A program made the position numbers and the translations under genes. This document shows, in pieces, positions 12,632 through 23,587 of a stretch of DNA of 62,500 nt. The stretch's first letter is position 1. The number at the start of each line of letters is the position of its first letter. Source of the stretch: Cristatella mucedo (taxonomy: Eukaryota; Bryozoa; Phylactolaemata; Cristatellidae); assembly GCA_009760855.2 (NCBI GenBank), contig WPIO01000050.1, positions 1,785,001 through 1,847,500 of the forward strand, read 5' to 3'. The notes beneath the pieces were generated by a model. The model worked only from the letters and a program-made list of their open reading frames with translations, made no database searches and was not told where the DNA came from.

Positions 12632-13672
12632 TCCTCGAATTCTCTCAACTCACTTGCTGCATGCATTGAGGACATCCACACATGGGTGGCAGCAAATTTT
12701 CTTAAACTAAATGATGATAAAACTAACTTACTAGTTATGGGCAAACCCAGTGTGATTCAGAAATTGGAAAGGCTGACACTCTAAATTGGCTCTGCCGGCA
12801 TATCTCCTGTTGAATCAGCTCGAAATCTAGGAGTCCTGTTCCAAAGTGACCTCTTGTTAGACGACCACATCAGCACCGCAATAAGGTCTGCCTACTTTCA
12901 GATACATAACATTTCCAAAATTCGTGCTTGTTTAGATTAGGATACCACGTCTAAGTTGGTCCATGCATTTGTGACATCCGGTCTTGACTTCTTTAACTTA
13001 CTGCTTGCTGGCCTGCCGGCTTGTGCAATTAGACGATTACAGCTGGTCCAAAACTCCGAAGCTATGCTTGTCTGTCGTGAGCGTTTCAGTTGCCACATCG
13101 AACCACTGCTCGCCGACCTGCACTGGCTCCCGGTCAAGCAACGTCTCGACTTCAATGTTTTGTCGCTCACTTTTAGTACACTTCGTTCTTTGGCTTCAGC
13201 CTATCTCTCAGACCTACTGCCCCACCAGGCCAAGCATCGTACCACCCGCTTTTCGGAATTCAACAGTCTACCAATATTTCGTACAAACCTCAAATCCTTT
13301 GGAGACCGTGCATTTAGTTCGTATGCTCCCAAAGCCTGGAACTCACTCCAGACTTGCGTCAGAACATCCCCAGACTTAACCACATTTAAAAAGAACTTAA
13401 AAACACACCTATTTAGGACAGCATTTAGTAAGTCTCTGTGATTCGTTCTTCATGTGCTTAAGTGTGCTGACACCGTGCATGCTGCCACTAACCACTCTTG
13501 CATGCTGACCCTGTGCATGTCACCCAAACTATGTTATTCATATTGTTTATCAAGGATGATATTACTCACCATTTAATTGTGCTTCCCTTTTCAGCAAATG
13601 TAAAGCGCCTAGAAAGAGATTGAGTTCTCTGAGGGCACTTTATCAAATGCATTATCATTATTGATATTATTA
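12632..13672 (+). mobile_element. L2/CR1-clade LINE, 3' part, relatively well kept
   Basis: 5'-truncated inside the reverse transcriptase, just past motif C: NSLNSLAACIEDIHTWVAANFLKLNDDKTNLLVMGK. A stop at 12,782 breaks the frame, and the rest (12,956-13,441) encodes HAFVTSGLDF, LHWLPVKQRLDFNVLSLTF, SFGDRAFSSYAPKAWNSLQ and FKKNLKTHLFRTAFSKSL with its natural stop. The 3' UTR with GCTGACCCTGTGCATGTCACC and the tail plus (TTA)n follow. The best local reference for the family's C-terminus and 3' UTR. Confidence 0.93.
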
Positions 13673-14676
13673 TTTAGCCCTTGCGCAATTGACTACAACC
13701 GGCGAAGTAAAGGATTAAATGCAACTTTGGTTTAATCCTGGCAACTCCCCTGGCCGCCGGTTGTTGCTGAGGCTGTGCATGTCACACGAGACGTCTACTG
13801 CTGCTGCAGCAGCAGCATCTGTTGATGCTGGGGGCCACCCATTTCAGTAGGCTGCAACTCTCGCAGATGACAGCCGAGCTGGCACCACCAAATGGCACCA
13901 AAGCAAAAAGCAGTCTCGCTTCGGCGCTCGACTGCCAACACACCTGCCTCAGCCAACCTCTCGCCCCCTCGTAAAATTGTTATCGGCTTTCGTGCAGTGC
14001 TCTCATCAAACCGAAAGCTGCTTTGCTGCTTGGCAACGGTACCAGATGAAGCAAGGGTGAGCGATCAGCCTTCAGGTACCCGAAAAGCCAGCTACCTGCT
14101 ACGAAGCCAGCAATACCTTCGGCCGATCTTCGACGAGAGTCAAAATGGTGTAGCCTGTCTGCGTGGCAAGGCAGCTGCAACGTCCTGCGGCAACCGACCA
14201 GGCGAGTGTGTCAGACCCCGATGCACTCGGTGCTCAGCCTGGCGGCCCTCAGTGGCTACCTGCGCTGCTCCTGCTGCTGCTGCTGCTGCTCTGCCACCAG
14301 GTCGCTAGCTACCTAGGCACTAGGCCCATCGGCGAACAAAGCTGCTATTGATTGGCTGCAGAAAGGCGTGCTCAGGCTCAGACGGTTGCAGCTCGTGCTC
14401 ACACTGTGTGGCTGTGCAGCTGCACTCCCCCCCCCCGAGTCGATGGCTTGACCACCAGCAGCCCACTGGCCACTGACTCGGCAGTGACTCGGCCGCCGGT
14501 TAGCCGATCGCCAGCTCGGGCACACTGAAACTACGCCGAAACTACAAAGGTGTTGCAGCCGCTCGTCAGCATCAGGTGCTGCCGATGCCATAGTGGCACC
14601 TCGTCTTTGGCAGGTGCTTGGCTGTGGCTGTGCGGCTGAGTGGTTGGCAGTGCTGCTGCTGGCTCAGGTGAGCCAG
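13673..14676. other. Unassigned GC-rich stretch
   Basis: Contains CTGCTG runs (13,795-13,815; 14,265-14,290) and a C-run at 14,428-14,437. Open frames such as 13,892-14,308 plus (138 codons) have no recognisable domain and end in a poly-Ala stretch from GCT repeats. Confidence 0.4.
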
Positions 14677-14692
14677 GTGTGTGTGTGTGTGT

Positions 14693-14771
<79 letters not shown>
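14677..14771 (+). repeat. (GT)n microsatellite
   Basis: About 95 bp of GT units with single A and C interruptions. Poly-Val-Cys and His-Thr frames over it are artefacts. Confidence 0.97.
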
Positions 14772-14772
<1 letters not shown>

Positions 14773-16431
14773 ACATGCACTGACGTCTTGAAAGGCTGCT
14801 TCCCTCGGCCGTCGATTGGGCGAGCGCTCTAGCAGCAAAGTGCCAGTCAGCTGACGAAGGCACCACCCCCAAGGCAGCTTTCGATGCATCTGGAGCTCTT
14901 GCTGGGCACAATACCGGTCGCTCGGGCTGTTTGCCGACTACTCGGTGGGCTGCAAGGCTGCAAAGCCGGCTGCACGGCGGCTCGGCCCCAGCGTGCATGC
15001 AGCGGGCATGGATGCCGAACAAGTGTTGTGCAATCTTAGGCGGCCGACCGCCAACCGGGCAGGGTTCGTATGCTCTTCGAGACAATGCTGAAGTAATCGT
15101 CCAACTCAGCTGGGTCCGTCTAGGCTGCCCATCAGTAAAGCCTGCGCCCAACTCAGAGCTGAGGTGAGCACGATGTGAGGCAAGCTTGGGCAAGCACGCA
15201 TCTGAGAGCTCTCCAGTCTGTGCTCTCGGCACGAGGCTTGTGCAGTCTGGCTGACTGCAGAGGCCTCGTGTGGATCTTCGGCTCTGCGGCTCTCTTTGCC
15301 AGGAAAAGCAACCGGCTCCTAGCAATCGTTGGTTCTATTCCAGCAAAGGTCGGCCACAAGTGGTGTCAATGAGAAGGAGAGTTTTCTTTGTGACTGTACT
15401 TATAAATCACAATACTGATCTTAGTACACCCTGAGGAGGGACCAGAACACATCCCGTGGAGGTGCCCGAGCTTGGCACCTTTTTGGAGGAGTGCTAATCG
15501 TTGACGTCACTTCCCCCAGGTGACAAATCCCCGTGGAGGCTGACGCAGGACAGTCACAATTCCTGCCAGCTGGGCAGAGGGTTCTGCAAGATGTTAAGCC
15601 AAGGCTATACTGCCAACTCTCTGCTTAAGTACATCTGACTCCTTCATGTGGCCTTCACCCTAGGAAGTAGGTGCTGATCATTGAGCTGACGTGGGCTGAT
15701 CATTGGGACTCATAGACGTAGAGATAGCAACCCTCTAACATTGTTGGCAATTGCCCTGCCTTGTGTGTGTGGACCTGCCACCTGCGCTTGTAGCCACGTT
15801 GTCCCACATCGTTGCTTTTGCAGTTCCACGAGCTTGTAAAGGTATAGATGAATGAAAAAAACAGATTCAAGCTTGTGAGAGTGGTCATACAGTTAGAGTG
15901 GGGCAGATATCGCGGCCAGTCACCATTCTATTGCTGGGGTCTCATCCTATGAGCTGCTTTAATGACTGAATATTTGTGATGCTTCGCCTGATTAAGTAGA
16001 AGTGTTGTCTACATAGTCGTAGTCAAAAAGACGGCATGATCCAGTACCACAGATAGAGTCACATCCTGCCCACTATTCTAGATTCTAGACGATGTAGGCA
16101 GTACGAATTGGTAATTTTTATAAATTGTGTAAATGAGCAAGCAACACTCAGCTGAACTGTCGGCTGGCATTGCACGATGTCATGCAGCGCTACAGAAGGA
16201 AGTGACAATGCAGCTAGTGTTTTTGTCACCGCCAGACGGATAGGCGTCTTTAGAGGTCACTGGGATGCTAGCTGCTTGCTGCTGTTGCTGTCCAGAGTGA
16301 GCCAGCAAAAAGGGATCAGTGGGCGGCATGAGGACACACAGGCCAGACGCAGCCGGACCCATCCCCCGGCAAAACCGAACACAGCAGCAGTCCAAGAGCA
16401 GTTCAATCAAGACACACATCTAAATTTAGAT
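14772..16431. other. Unassigned stretch
   Basis: No repeat family or domain was recognised. The 264-codon minus-strand frame at 14,531-15,325 runs through the GT tract and looks fortuitous; the 149-codon frame at 16,177-16,626 runs into the (CA)/(TA) tract. Confidence 0.4.
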
Positions 16432-16451
16432 ATATGTATATATACATACCT

Positions 16452-16498
<47 letters not shown>

Positions 16499-16504
16499 AA
16501 ATTC

Positions 16505-16566
<62 letters not shown>

Positions 16567-16567
16567 C

Positions 16568-16606
<39 letters not shown>
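16432..16606 (+). repeat. (CA)n/(TA)n compound microsatellite with repeated AAAATTCATTTA spacer
   Basis: A CA block, then TA blocks split twice by the same AAAATTCATTTA sequence. The neighbouring SINE's antisense 3' end (ATCATTTGTATAGCACC) follows, so the spacer resembles duplicated SINE-end sequence. Confidence 0.93.
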
Positions 16607-16609
<3 letters not shown>

Positions 16610-16765
16610 TTTGTATAGCACCTTGAGATAACTTAATCTCTATTCATGCGCTTCACATAAGCCTCGCGGCTCGAGCTCACTACCTTGGTCATTAAGAGCA
16701 TTCACCTTGACCTCGGTTGCTAAACGCTAGCACCTTGAACACTGGGCCAAACTAGGGCGGCTGCC
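16607..16765 (-). mobile_element. tRNA-derived SINE, family 1
   Basis: Antisense copy: tail TTTGTATAGCACCTTGAG and AACTTAATCTCTATTC at the left, B-box-like GGCTCGAGCTC inside, then a head segment that appears partly duplicated (two AGCACCTTGA/GCATTCACCTTGA blocks) ending at ACTGGGCCAAAC. Confidence 0.8.
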
Positions 16766-17262
16766 TGACCCGGGACAATCAAAACCACAAACTCGAGCAT
16801 GTGGATGGGCAGAAGCTTCGAGAGCATCGAATCTGTCAACAGCTTAGCTTAGCTCGGGGCAACGAGCTCACAGGCAGAAAGGAGGAGGTAAGTTTAAGAA
16901 AGAAACACGCCCACGACATTAAAATTCAGCTTCAGTCTATATCACCCTAGGGTCTTAGCCCATCCCACGTATGAACAAAAATCAATGCACCACTAACAGC
17001 TCTGTGCTTAGGGATGCAAGACAGACCACTGATTACAAGAGCCTTCTAAAGAGCATGAAAGCTACCACTGCTTGAGATGTCGGCAGTCTTGCTAGTGACT
17101 GGTGACATGTAGATGCAATGTCTTTTAAGCCGAGCCATTCTTTCACGATGAAGGAAATATACAACCGCAACTCGATTCCCACTGATAGATCATAGTTCAA
17201 ACTAACGATGGGTACACAAGTAATATTGCCTTGAACTTCGTTAGACCGCCTACATTTAGACC
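16766..17262. other. Unassigned stretch
   Basis: Nothing recognised; short frames only. Confidence 0.4.
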
Positions 17263-17690
17263 ATGTAATGTAATGTAATATATCTCCAGCTGTAACTCTA
17301 CAAAGCAATTAAGACCCTATGGGTATTACGCAGGAGAGTTTTGAATAGCATACTCAAAGCCTAAGCTGCTTTCAGTACGCATTCGGTAGCCAACATACAT
17401 CATCTCAAGCAAAAAAAGAGAAAGTGAGAAGCATAGTTGAGTCAGGAGAGTGGTTGAGGTAGTTAGTGAGTAGCATGGCATTAGCAGCTCAGGACCGCTG
17501 AAAAGGATGTGTCGCAGTCAGCAGCAGGAGAGTAGATGTCGTTGCATAAGAATTTTCGAAGTGGGTTCCATAGTCAAGGACCGGCCGAGCAAGTGTAAAT
17601 GTAGTTAAGGATACTTCTCTGCAATAATGAGCCTTTACACGATGGGCTGAATAAAGGAGCTGCTGTAACCCTAACCACTCTCTCAAGCAC
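17263..17690 (-). mobile_element. L2-clade LINE, second lineage, 3' part
   Basis: Antisense; begins at the tail TGTAATGTAATATATCTCC and extends through the 3' UTR (CTAAGCTGCTTTCAGTACGC) into the segment for LRNDNYSPAADYDT. The coding part is short and decayed. Confidence 0.8.
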
Positions 17691-17736
17691 TGTCAAGTAT
17701 ATTCCAATTTTAACTATTCCACATACTTATATATAT

Positions 17737-18090
17737 AGTTCATTTGTATAGCATCCTTAGAGAACTTAATCTCTGTTAGGCGCTTCACAAATACCACGGG
17801 GCTCGAGCCCATGACCTCGAGCCCATGACCTCGAGCCCATGACCTCGAGCCCATGCATGACCTCGAGCCCATGACCTCGATCCCATGACCTCGATCCCAT
17901 GACCTCGAGCCCATGACCTCGAGCCCATGACCTCGAGCCCATGACCTCGAGCCCATGACCTCGAGCCCATGACCTCGAGCCCATGACCTCGAGCCCATGA
18001 CCTCGAGCCCATGACCTCGAGCCCATGACCTCGGCCAGACCTTGGTCAGGCCAGCACCTTAATCACTGGACCGCCAAACCAGCCAACTCG
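17737..18090 (-). mobile_element. SINE family 1 copy enlarged by an internal minisatellite
   Basis: Normal antisense SINE ends are present: tail TTCATTTGTATAGCATCC...AACTTAATCTC at the left, and GGCCAGACCTTGGTC...ACCTTAATCACTGG at the right. Between them the B-box region is expanded into a ~230-bp tandem array, so the copy is ~350 bp instead of ~140 bp. Confidence 0.88.
17803..18034 (-). repeat. 14-bp minisatellite made of SINE B-box units
   Basis: About 16 copies of ATGACCTCGAGCCC, nearly perfect; one unit carries an extra ATGC and two have GATCCC instead of GAGCCC. On the SINE sense strand each unit contains GGCTCGAGGTC, a fit to the pol III B-box pattern GGYTCGANNYC. Confidence 0.95.
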
Positions 18091-18202
18091 CTTCATCAAT
18101 ATACCTGTATACACTTGTATATTTTAGGTCGACGTATCTCAAAGCAAATGCATCTGGAGACCGCTTTCCTAAGTCAGGCTATCTTCTGCACGTGAACGTC
18201 AA

Positions 18203-18645
18203 ATAGCATCGTACCACCCGCTTCTCGGAATCCAACAGTCTAGAAATACCTCATACAAACCTTAAATCCTTTGGAGACCGTGCATTTAGTTCATATGCTC
18301 CCAAAGCCTGGAACTCCATCCCGACCTGCGTCAAAACATCCCCTGACCTGACCACATTTAAAAGGAACCTTAAAACACACCTATTTAGGACAGCATTTAG
18401 TGGGTCCCTGTGATTCGTCTTTGATGTGCTTATGCGTGCTGACACTGTGTATGCTGCCACTAACCACATTTGCATGCTGACCCTGTGCATGTCACCCCTA
18501 ACCATATTATTCATCTCGTTTGTTTTTCAAGCATGATTTTACTTACCATTCAATTGCATTTCACTTTACAGCAAATGTAAAGCGCCTAGAGAGAGATTGA
18601 GTTCTCTGAGGGCGCTTTATCAAGTGAATTATTATTATTATTATT
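18203..18645 (+). mobile_element. L2/CR1-clade LINE, 3' end
   Basis: 5'-truncated copy starting in the HRTTRFSESNSLEIP segment, through FGDRAFSSYAPKAWNS and LKTHLFRTAFSGSL, then 3' UTR, tail and (TTA)n. Very similar to the copies at 48.0 and 53.5 kb. Confidence 0.92.
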
Positions 18646-18764
18646 AAATAGCTATGCAACATAGATATAAGTGAGGGTTTTAAGATGCTTAACCTTGACT
18701 TTTACCATGCCAGGCAATAGTGGAGGCCGAAGGAGCCAGCCTGGGGTCGAACGAAGCCTTCCCC

Positions 18765-19180
18765 CAGCTAGGTATGACTGTGTGGACAATAAATTAGCTA
18801 TTCCATTCCTCCGCTTAATTAATCCATTCCTCAGACCGTTGGCGACAGAAGCTTTAGCTCTGCAGGTCATAGACTGTGGAACTCGCTTCCACAATTCTTA
18901 CGAAACGACAACTACTCTCCAACTGCCGACTATGGCACATCTTTTTTAGCAGTCCTGAGCTGCTACTTCCATGCTACTCACTACCTCAACTGCTCTCCTG
19001 ACTAAGCTATGCTTCCCACTTTCTCTTTGTTCCTTGCGCGAGACGAAGTCTGTTAGCTACCGAATACGTATCGAAAGCCGCTTAGGCTGTGAGTGCGCTC
19101 TACAAAACTCTCCTGTTTAACACCCACATAGTCATTATGGCTTTGTGGAGTTACAGACGGAGATACATTACATTACACTG
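18765..19180 (+). mobile_element. L2-clade LINE, second lineage, 3' end
   Basis: Starts at the CVDNKLAIPFLRL segment with a small internal duplication (ATTAATCCATTCCTC), continues through LALQVIDCGTRFHNSYETTT and CYFHATHYLNCSPD equivalents, then the 3' UTR ending GGAGATACATTACATTACA. Confidence 0.88.
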
Positions 19181-19929
19181 TGCGTTATAAAATATGCATA
19201 TTATTGGAAGAGGATGCTTGTAATAACGTTTACAGGCAGTGAGTAGTCGATTGCAGAATGATTTCGTTCAGCTCGATTTTTTCATTCAATTACAAAGAGG
19301 CAGGTTCAAACGATGAGCTTGAAACAGGGATGTTTTAGTGAAGCCGATGTGCAGTGCATTACTCCCGTGCGCGGTAGAGGATACATACTCAGAGTTTTAT
19401 GCCGTAAGTTGATAAACTGCATATTGATTTATCCACTCGTCTGTGCAGCTAATTGCATCGTCTCAGTCACAAAGGAGCACGTGGCCAGTGTGTAACAGAG
19501 ATAGGCTGATTGGGCAGCTTTGTCTATTGGACAGTCTACTGCATGCATGGTGATAGCCGTACAGATTCTTCTTATGCTAAATGAATGAGAAAATAGGTAA
19601 ATAAATTTCTGATCAACTACACTTTACTTTATAGCAGCCAATAAATTTTGTGGCTTTCCCGTTTGAAGAACAAAAAACTTCTTTCTATAGAACTCAAACC
19701 CATGACCTGAATCATAAAATTGAGCAAGAGCTGTATTACTGGGCTAGCACCCAGCTTAGGGCGATGCTTAGCTTGTGTTTTTTTATTGCAAAAGATATGA
19801 ATAAATGCACAATAATGTGTTTATGTTTTCCAGTAATACTAGAGCAACCCACTTGCTGCTGCTTGCGTTAGTGCCTGTAAGCCATCAGTCAAATCTGAAA
19901 CATTTGCTTCAAATGCACAGCAGCCATTA
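19181..19929. other. Mostly unassigned; one tRNA-like SINE head
   Basis: At about 19,670-19,770 the minus strand shows a B-box-like GGGTTTGAGTTC and an A-box-like region (GCCCAGTAATACAGC), suggesting an old SINE head. Nothing else was recognised. Confidence 0.35.
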
Positions 19930-20105
19930 GCTATTGCTCCGCCTACATGAGCTGTCCTTGTATGCATAATACATGCTGAAACTGTACATTTTGTCACTAA
20001 GATCATATCAATCTGCTTTATTCCAGCATTTATAAAGTGCACAGAAAGAAAATTTAGTTCTCTTAGGGTACTATATAAATAACTTTTATCATTATTATTA
20101 TTTTT
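19930..20105 (+). mobile_element. L2 3' UTR and tail remnant
   Basis: Contains CATGCTGAAACTGTACATTTTGTCACTAA, a decayed form of the L2 3' UTR, then the tail with TTTAGTTCTCTTAGGGTACT and an ATT-rich end. Confidence 0.7.
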
Positions 20106-20652
20106 ATTTAAAAAGCTTAAGCCTCAGACTAAATGGAACACCATTCCTAAAGCTACCTAAGGTCAGTCAGGCTTGAGGGTTTACTCTAAAGAAAAAACCC
20201 GTAATCCCTGGTTCTTCTTTAGCACCATATATAAATGACATAAACCATTAAAGATAGATTTGTTCAATCATATAAAACACGGAGGAAAGCCAGTGAAAAA
20301 ATTAATGCTCAAGTCATTGTTATAATGTTTAAGATTCAAAATATTCAAAAATAGGATAACATGTTTTCTTACAAAATAAGCAAAACATTATGTTTCGGTG
20401 TAGGAATTCCCTTTTAACTGATAGCCGGAAAACTGCCAACTAAATATTGGTTGTCTGCAAAGCCGGAAGCATGGATTAGCTGTCAAACTGGAGGACCAAA
20501 GTGCTGCAAGTTGTGTTTAGCTATGCTGTGTTACCACTGCAGACATCCTTGAGACTGCTTAAGTTCGTTCAAATACTGAAATACTTAACGAATCCCTACC
20601 CTGCTTGCGAATGACTTAAGACGAATCCTTTGAAGCGACAACATAAAATAAA
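20106..20652. other. Unassigned AT-rich stretch
   Basis: Nothing recognised. Confidence 0.4.
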
Positions 20653-20795
20653 AAAAAATTCATTTGCGATATCGCCCTAAGAGAACGTAATTTCTATGCA
20701 GGCACTTCACACATGCCTCGGGACTCGAGCCGACGACCTTGGCCAGACCTTGGTCGGGGCGAGCACTTTAACCACTGTGCCAAATCAGCACAGCA
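20653..20795 (-). mobile_element. tRNA-derived SINE, family 1
   Basis: Antisense copy with tail (ATTCATTTGCGAT...AGAGAACGTAATTTC), B-box-like GACTCGAGCC region and head ending CTTTAACCACTGTGCCAAA. Confidence 0.88.
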
Positions 20796-20936
20796 TACTA
20801 AACGGAATGCCCGTGTTTCAACAAGGCCATGGAGCGAAGGTGAGTAATCCCCAAGCTGTGCAGTCGAACAAAGGGCATGCAGATTTGTGCAATAACTCAT
20901 CCGATAGCACTCACACTTATCGGCTACGATAATACT

Positions 20937-21425
20937 AATAATAATTCACTTGATAAAGTGCCCTCAGAGAACTCAATCTCTTTCTAGGCACTTTACATTT
21001 GCAGCAAAGAGAAACGCAATTAAGTGGTGAGTAATATCATGCTCAATAAACAATATGAACAATATGAACAACATGGTTAGGGGTGACATGCACAGGGTCA
21101 GCATGAAAGTGTGGTTAGTGGCAGCATGCAGTGTCAGCACACATAGGCACAGGAAGGAGGAATCAGAGGGACTCACAAAATGCTGTCCTAAATAGGTGTG
21201 TTTTTAAGTTCTTTTTAGATGTGATCAAGTCAGGGAATGTTGTGACGCAAGTCGGGCGTGAGTTCCAGGCTTTGGGAGCATACTAAATTCTCGGTTTCCA
21301 AAGGATTTGAGGTTTGTACGAGGTATTGGTAGACTGTTGGATTCCGAAAAGCGTGTGGTACGATGCTTGGCCTGGTGGGGTAGTAGACCTGAGAGATAGG
21401 CTGGAGCCAAAGAATGAATGCGACA
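20937..21425 (-). mobile_element. L2/CR1-clade LINE, 3' end
   Basis: Antisense copy: (TAA)n and the tail at the left, the 3' UTR with the CATGCACAGGGTCAGCATG block, then coding remnants for SFGNREFSMLPKPGTH and AYLSGLLPHQAKHRTTRFSESNSLPIPRTN, ending near 21,425. Confidence 0.9.
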
Positions 21426-22104
21426 GCAAATCTGCACGCTCACACGTCCAGTTTCCACTGCCCTCTAAACATCTAAAGCATCTAGGACTTCAGTAGTCGA
21501 AAATGGTGCTATTTGGTCGTTTTACTTTGACCTGGACATCCGGTGCTTCACTAACCGGCAATCAAAATCCAACCCAGTGCCTAAACGATTCCACCAGTTC
21601 ATCAAACTACAGTGACTTTATCTGTATAATGCAGTTCAGGGTAGCGGCTCGTTGCTAGTTCTTCTAGATTTATTGGCACAATCAACCACCAGGTAGCGAG
21701 CCGAATGTCCGAATCATTGGCTCAGTGCTAAGATGGGTTAGGGTCTAACTTGGCCAGAGATGTCAGAGAGCAGAACAAAATAAATGGCTACCCTTCACCC
21801 AAAGAGCCGTTAAAGTACCAAGGGACCGAGGGCACATCAGGGTTTGGTCTTGGAGTAGACTGATTTTCCCTGTGCGTACTGCACTCTTGCAGGTGTCACA
21901 ACCAAGCAGAATCTAAACTTTTCTTTCTACGCCAGTCGAAAAGGTAGCCCGGTCGCTCGGTGGGCCTGCCGTGGTAACTGGCGAGGTAGGCAAAATTGTA
22001 GACGCACGCGTCGGCGTCCATCAGCGAATGCAGTTCGGCCGTTTTGATCGCGGGAGCCGCAGAGAAGTAGTCGACTTGTCTGATCGGTCATCAACAGCGT
22101 AGCT
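21426..22104. other. Unassigned stretch
   Basis: No domain or repeat recognised. Open frames are short. Confidence 0.4.
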
Positions 22105-22622
22105 GCCACACAGCCCGAACTTCACTGGCTACCTATCAAGCATTGAGTCAACTTGAAGATACTCTGGCATCGTTTCACTCTCCGGCCTTGATCTTTCTGA
22201 CCTCATTGTTTCTACATGCATGGACCAGCACCAACCACTCCTCAGCTTCCACCTGTCCAGCTGTTCATCGCACCGTACTGAAGTATTTTGGCGATCTGGC
22301 ATTCAGTTCGCATGTACCGAAAGTCTGGAACTTGGTTCCTGCTTTTGTCGACATCTGCATTGATTCTGCATAGTAAAAGTCTCAGCGAAAGACACCCACG
22401 TTCCTCTCAGCTTTACCTGCACCCCGGTGATGCAGTCTTTTTCCTGTATCCATTGCGTGTTTACCTGTGCAGGATTCTGCACACGTTACTAACCGCGGGT
22501 CCTACTATCCAGCAACCAAAGACCCCAAAAAACCCCAAGAGCCATATTGTGTACATGAAGTAAATTGTAAACTGCCTCAATCGAGATTTGATTCTCTTAG
22601 GGTGCTACACAAATGAATTATT
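22105..22622 (+). mobile_element. Old, diverged L2-type LINE 3' end
   Basis: Weak but ordered matches: CTTCACTGGCTACCTATCAA (the LHWLPIK motif), AILALPVW-like AFSSHVPKVWN at about 22,290-22,330, and a tail with GATTTGATTCTCTTAGGGTG and ACAAATGAATTATT at the end. Clearly older than neighbouring L2 copies. Confidence 0.65.
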
Positions 22623-22661
22623 GACTTACGACTTATTGCTAATATTAAAATTATTCTAGAC

Positions 22662-22848
22662 CAGTGGTTCTCAACCTTCCAAATGCCGCAACACTTAATA
22701 AAGTTCTTGCTGTCATGGCGACCCCCAATCATAAAGGTTATTGTGTGCGAAATGTGGACATGCGTGTTTTCCAATGCTCTTTGGCGACCCATGTGAAAGG
22801 GTCCTTCGACCCTCAAAGGGGTCGCGACCCACAGGTTGAAAACCGCTA
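22662..22848 (+). mobile_element. hAT-type MITE resembling the SPIN group
   Basis: A 187-bp element that starts CAGTGGTTCTCAACCTT and ends AGGTTGAAAACCGCTA, imperfect terminal inverted repeats of about 16 bp. It is flanked by an exact 8-bp direct repeat TTCTAGAC (22,654-22,661 and 22,849-22,856), the target-site length of hAT transposases. Subterminal GGCGACCCATGTGAAAGG and AAAGGGGTCGCGACCCACAG are characteristic of the SPIN-like hAT elements known from several vertebrates and invertebrates, as I recall them. It has no coding capacity. The family name is from memory and needs a consensus comparison; the hAT structure is seen directly. Confidence 0.92.
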
Positions 22849-22856
22849 TTCTAGAC

Positions 22857-23099
22857 TCTAGATAGAGTTGTTCAGCCCAACTTGGCCTGCTGTGTGTCAT
22901 GCTCATGTCACGGTTTTGTACCTGCTCCTGAAAAATTCTGGGGGTAAAGATCTACTGGGGATTATGAATTCCAAAATAAAATTGTAAGCTCAAGATTCTA
23001 CAGCTACCTCGGTCAATTCTGCTGCCTTGCCTCATGTAATGTTTAAATTCTTTCTTCTCCACTGTTTTGTAGCTGCTCCTAAAGATTTGGCTTGATTAC
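22857..23099. other. Short unassigned spacer
   Basis: Nothing recognised. A TCTAGACTCTAGA run next to the MITE duplicates part of the target site. Confidence 0.4.
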
Positions 23100-23587
23100 T
23101 TAGGTAAAGCTCTTACGCTGACCCACACGGCCCGCCACGGCTTGGCTCCTTCGTACCTAGCTGAACTGCTGCATCCGTTTCAGCCTGTTCGCGCCCTCAG
23201 GTCCTGTGTGGACAATAAATTAGCTGTCCCATTCCTCCGCTTAAAGACAGTTGGCGACAGAAGCTTTAGCTCAGCAGGTCCTAGACTGTGGAACTCGCTT
23301 CCACAATTCTTACGCAACGACAACTACTCTCCAACTGCCGACTATGACACATCATTTTCAGCGGTCCTGAACTGCTACTTCTATGCTACGCACTACCTCA
23401 ACTGCTCTCCTGACTCTGCTATGCTTCCCACTTTCTCTTTGTTGCGTGAGACGAAGTCTGTTGGCTACCGAATGCGTACCGAAAGCCGCTTAGGCTGTGA
23501 GTGCGCTATACAAAACTCTCCTGCGTAACACACACATGGTCTTTACGACTTTGTGGAGTTACTGACGGAGATACATTACATTACATA
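23100..23587 (+). mobile_element. L2-clade LINE, second lineage, best copy in window
   Basis: A 128-codon open frame (23,142-23,528) covers PSYLAELLHPFQPVRALRS, CVDNKLAVPFLRLKTVGD, SFSSAGPRLWNSLPQFLRN and SVGYRMRTESRLGCECAIQ, after LTLTHTARHGLA. The 3' end GGAGATACATTACATTACA shows the (TACAT)-type tail. Truncated at the 5' end within the C-terminal ORF. The most useful copy for defining this lineage. Confidence 0.92.

Noticed and set aside
14531-15325. 264-codon minus-strand frame
   Set aside because: It crosses a 95-bp (GT)n tract (poly His-Thr) and has no domain outside it.
17803-18034. CRISPR array
   Set aside because: Units are directly adjacent 14-mers with no spacers, inside a SINE in a eukaryotic genome.
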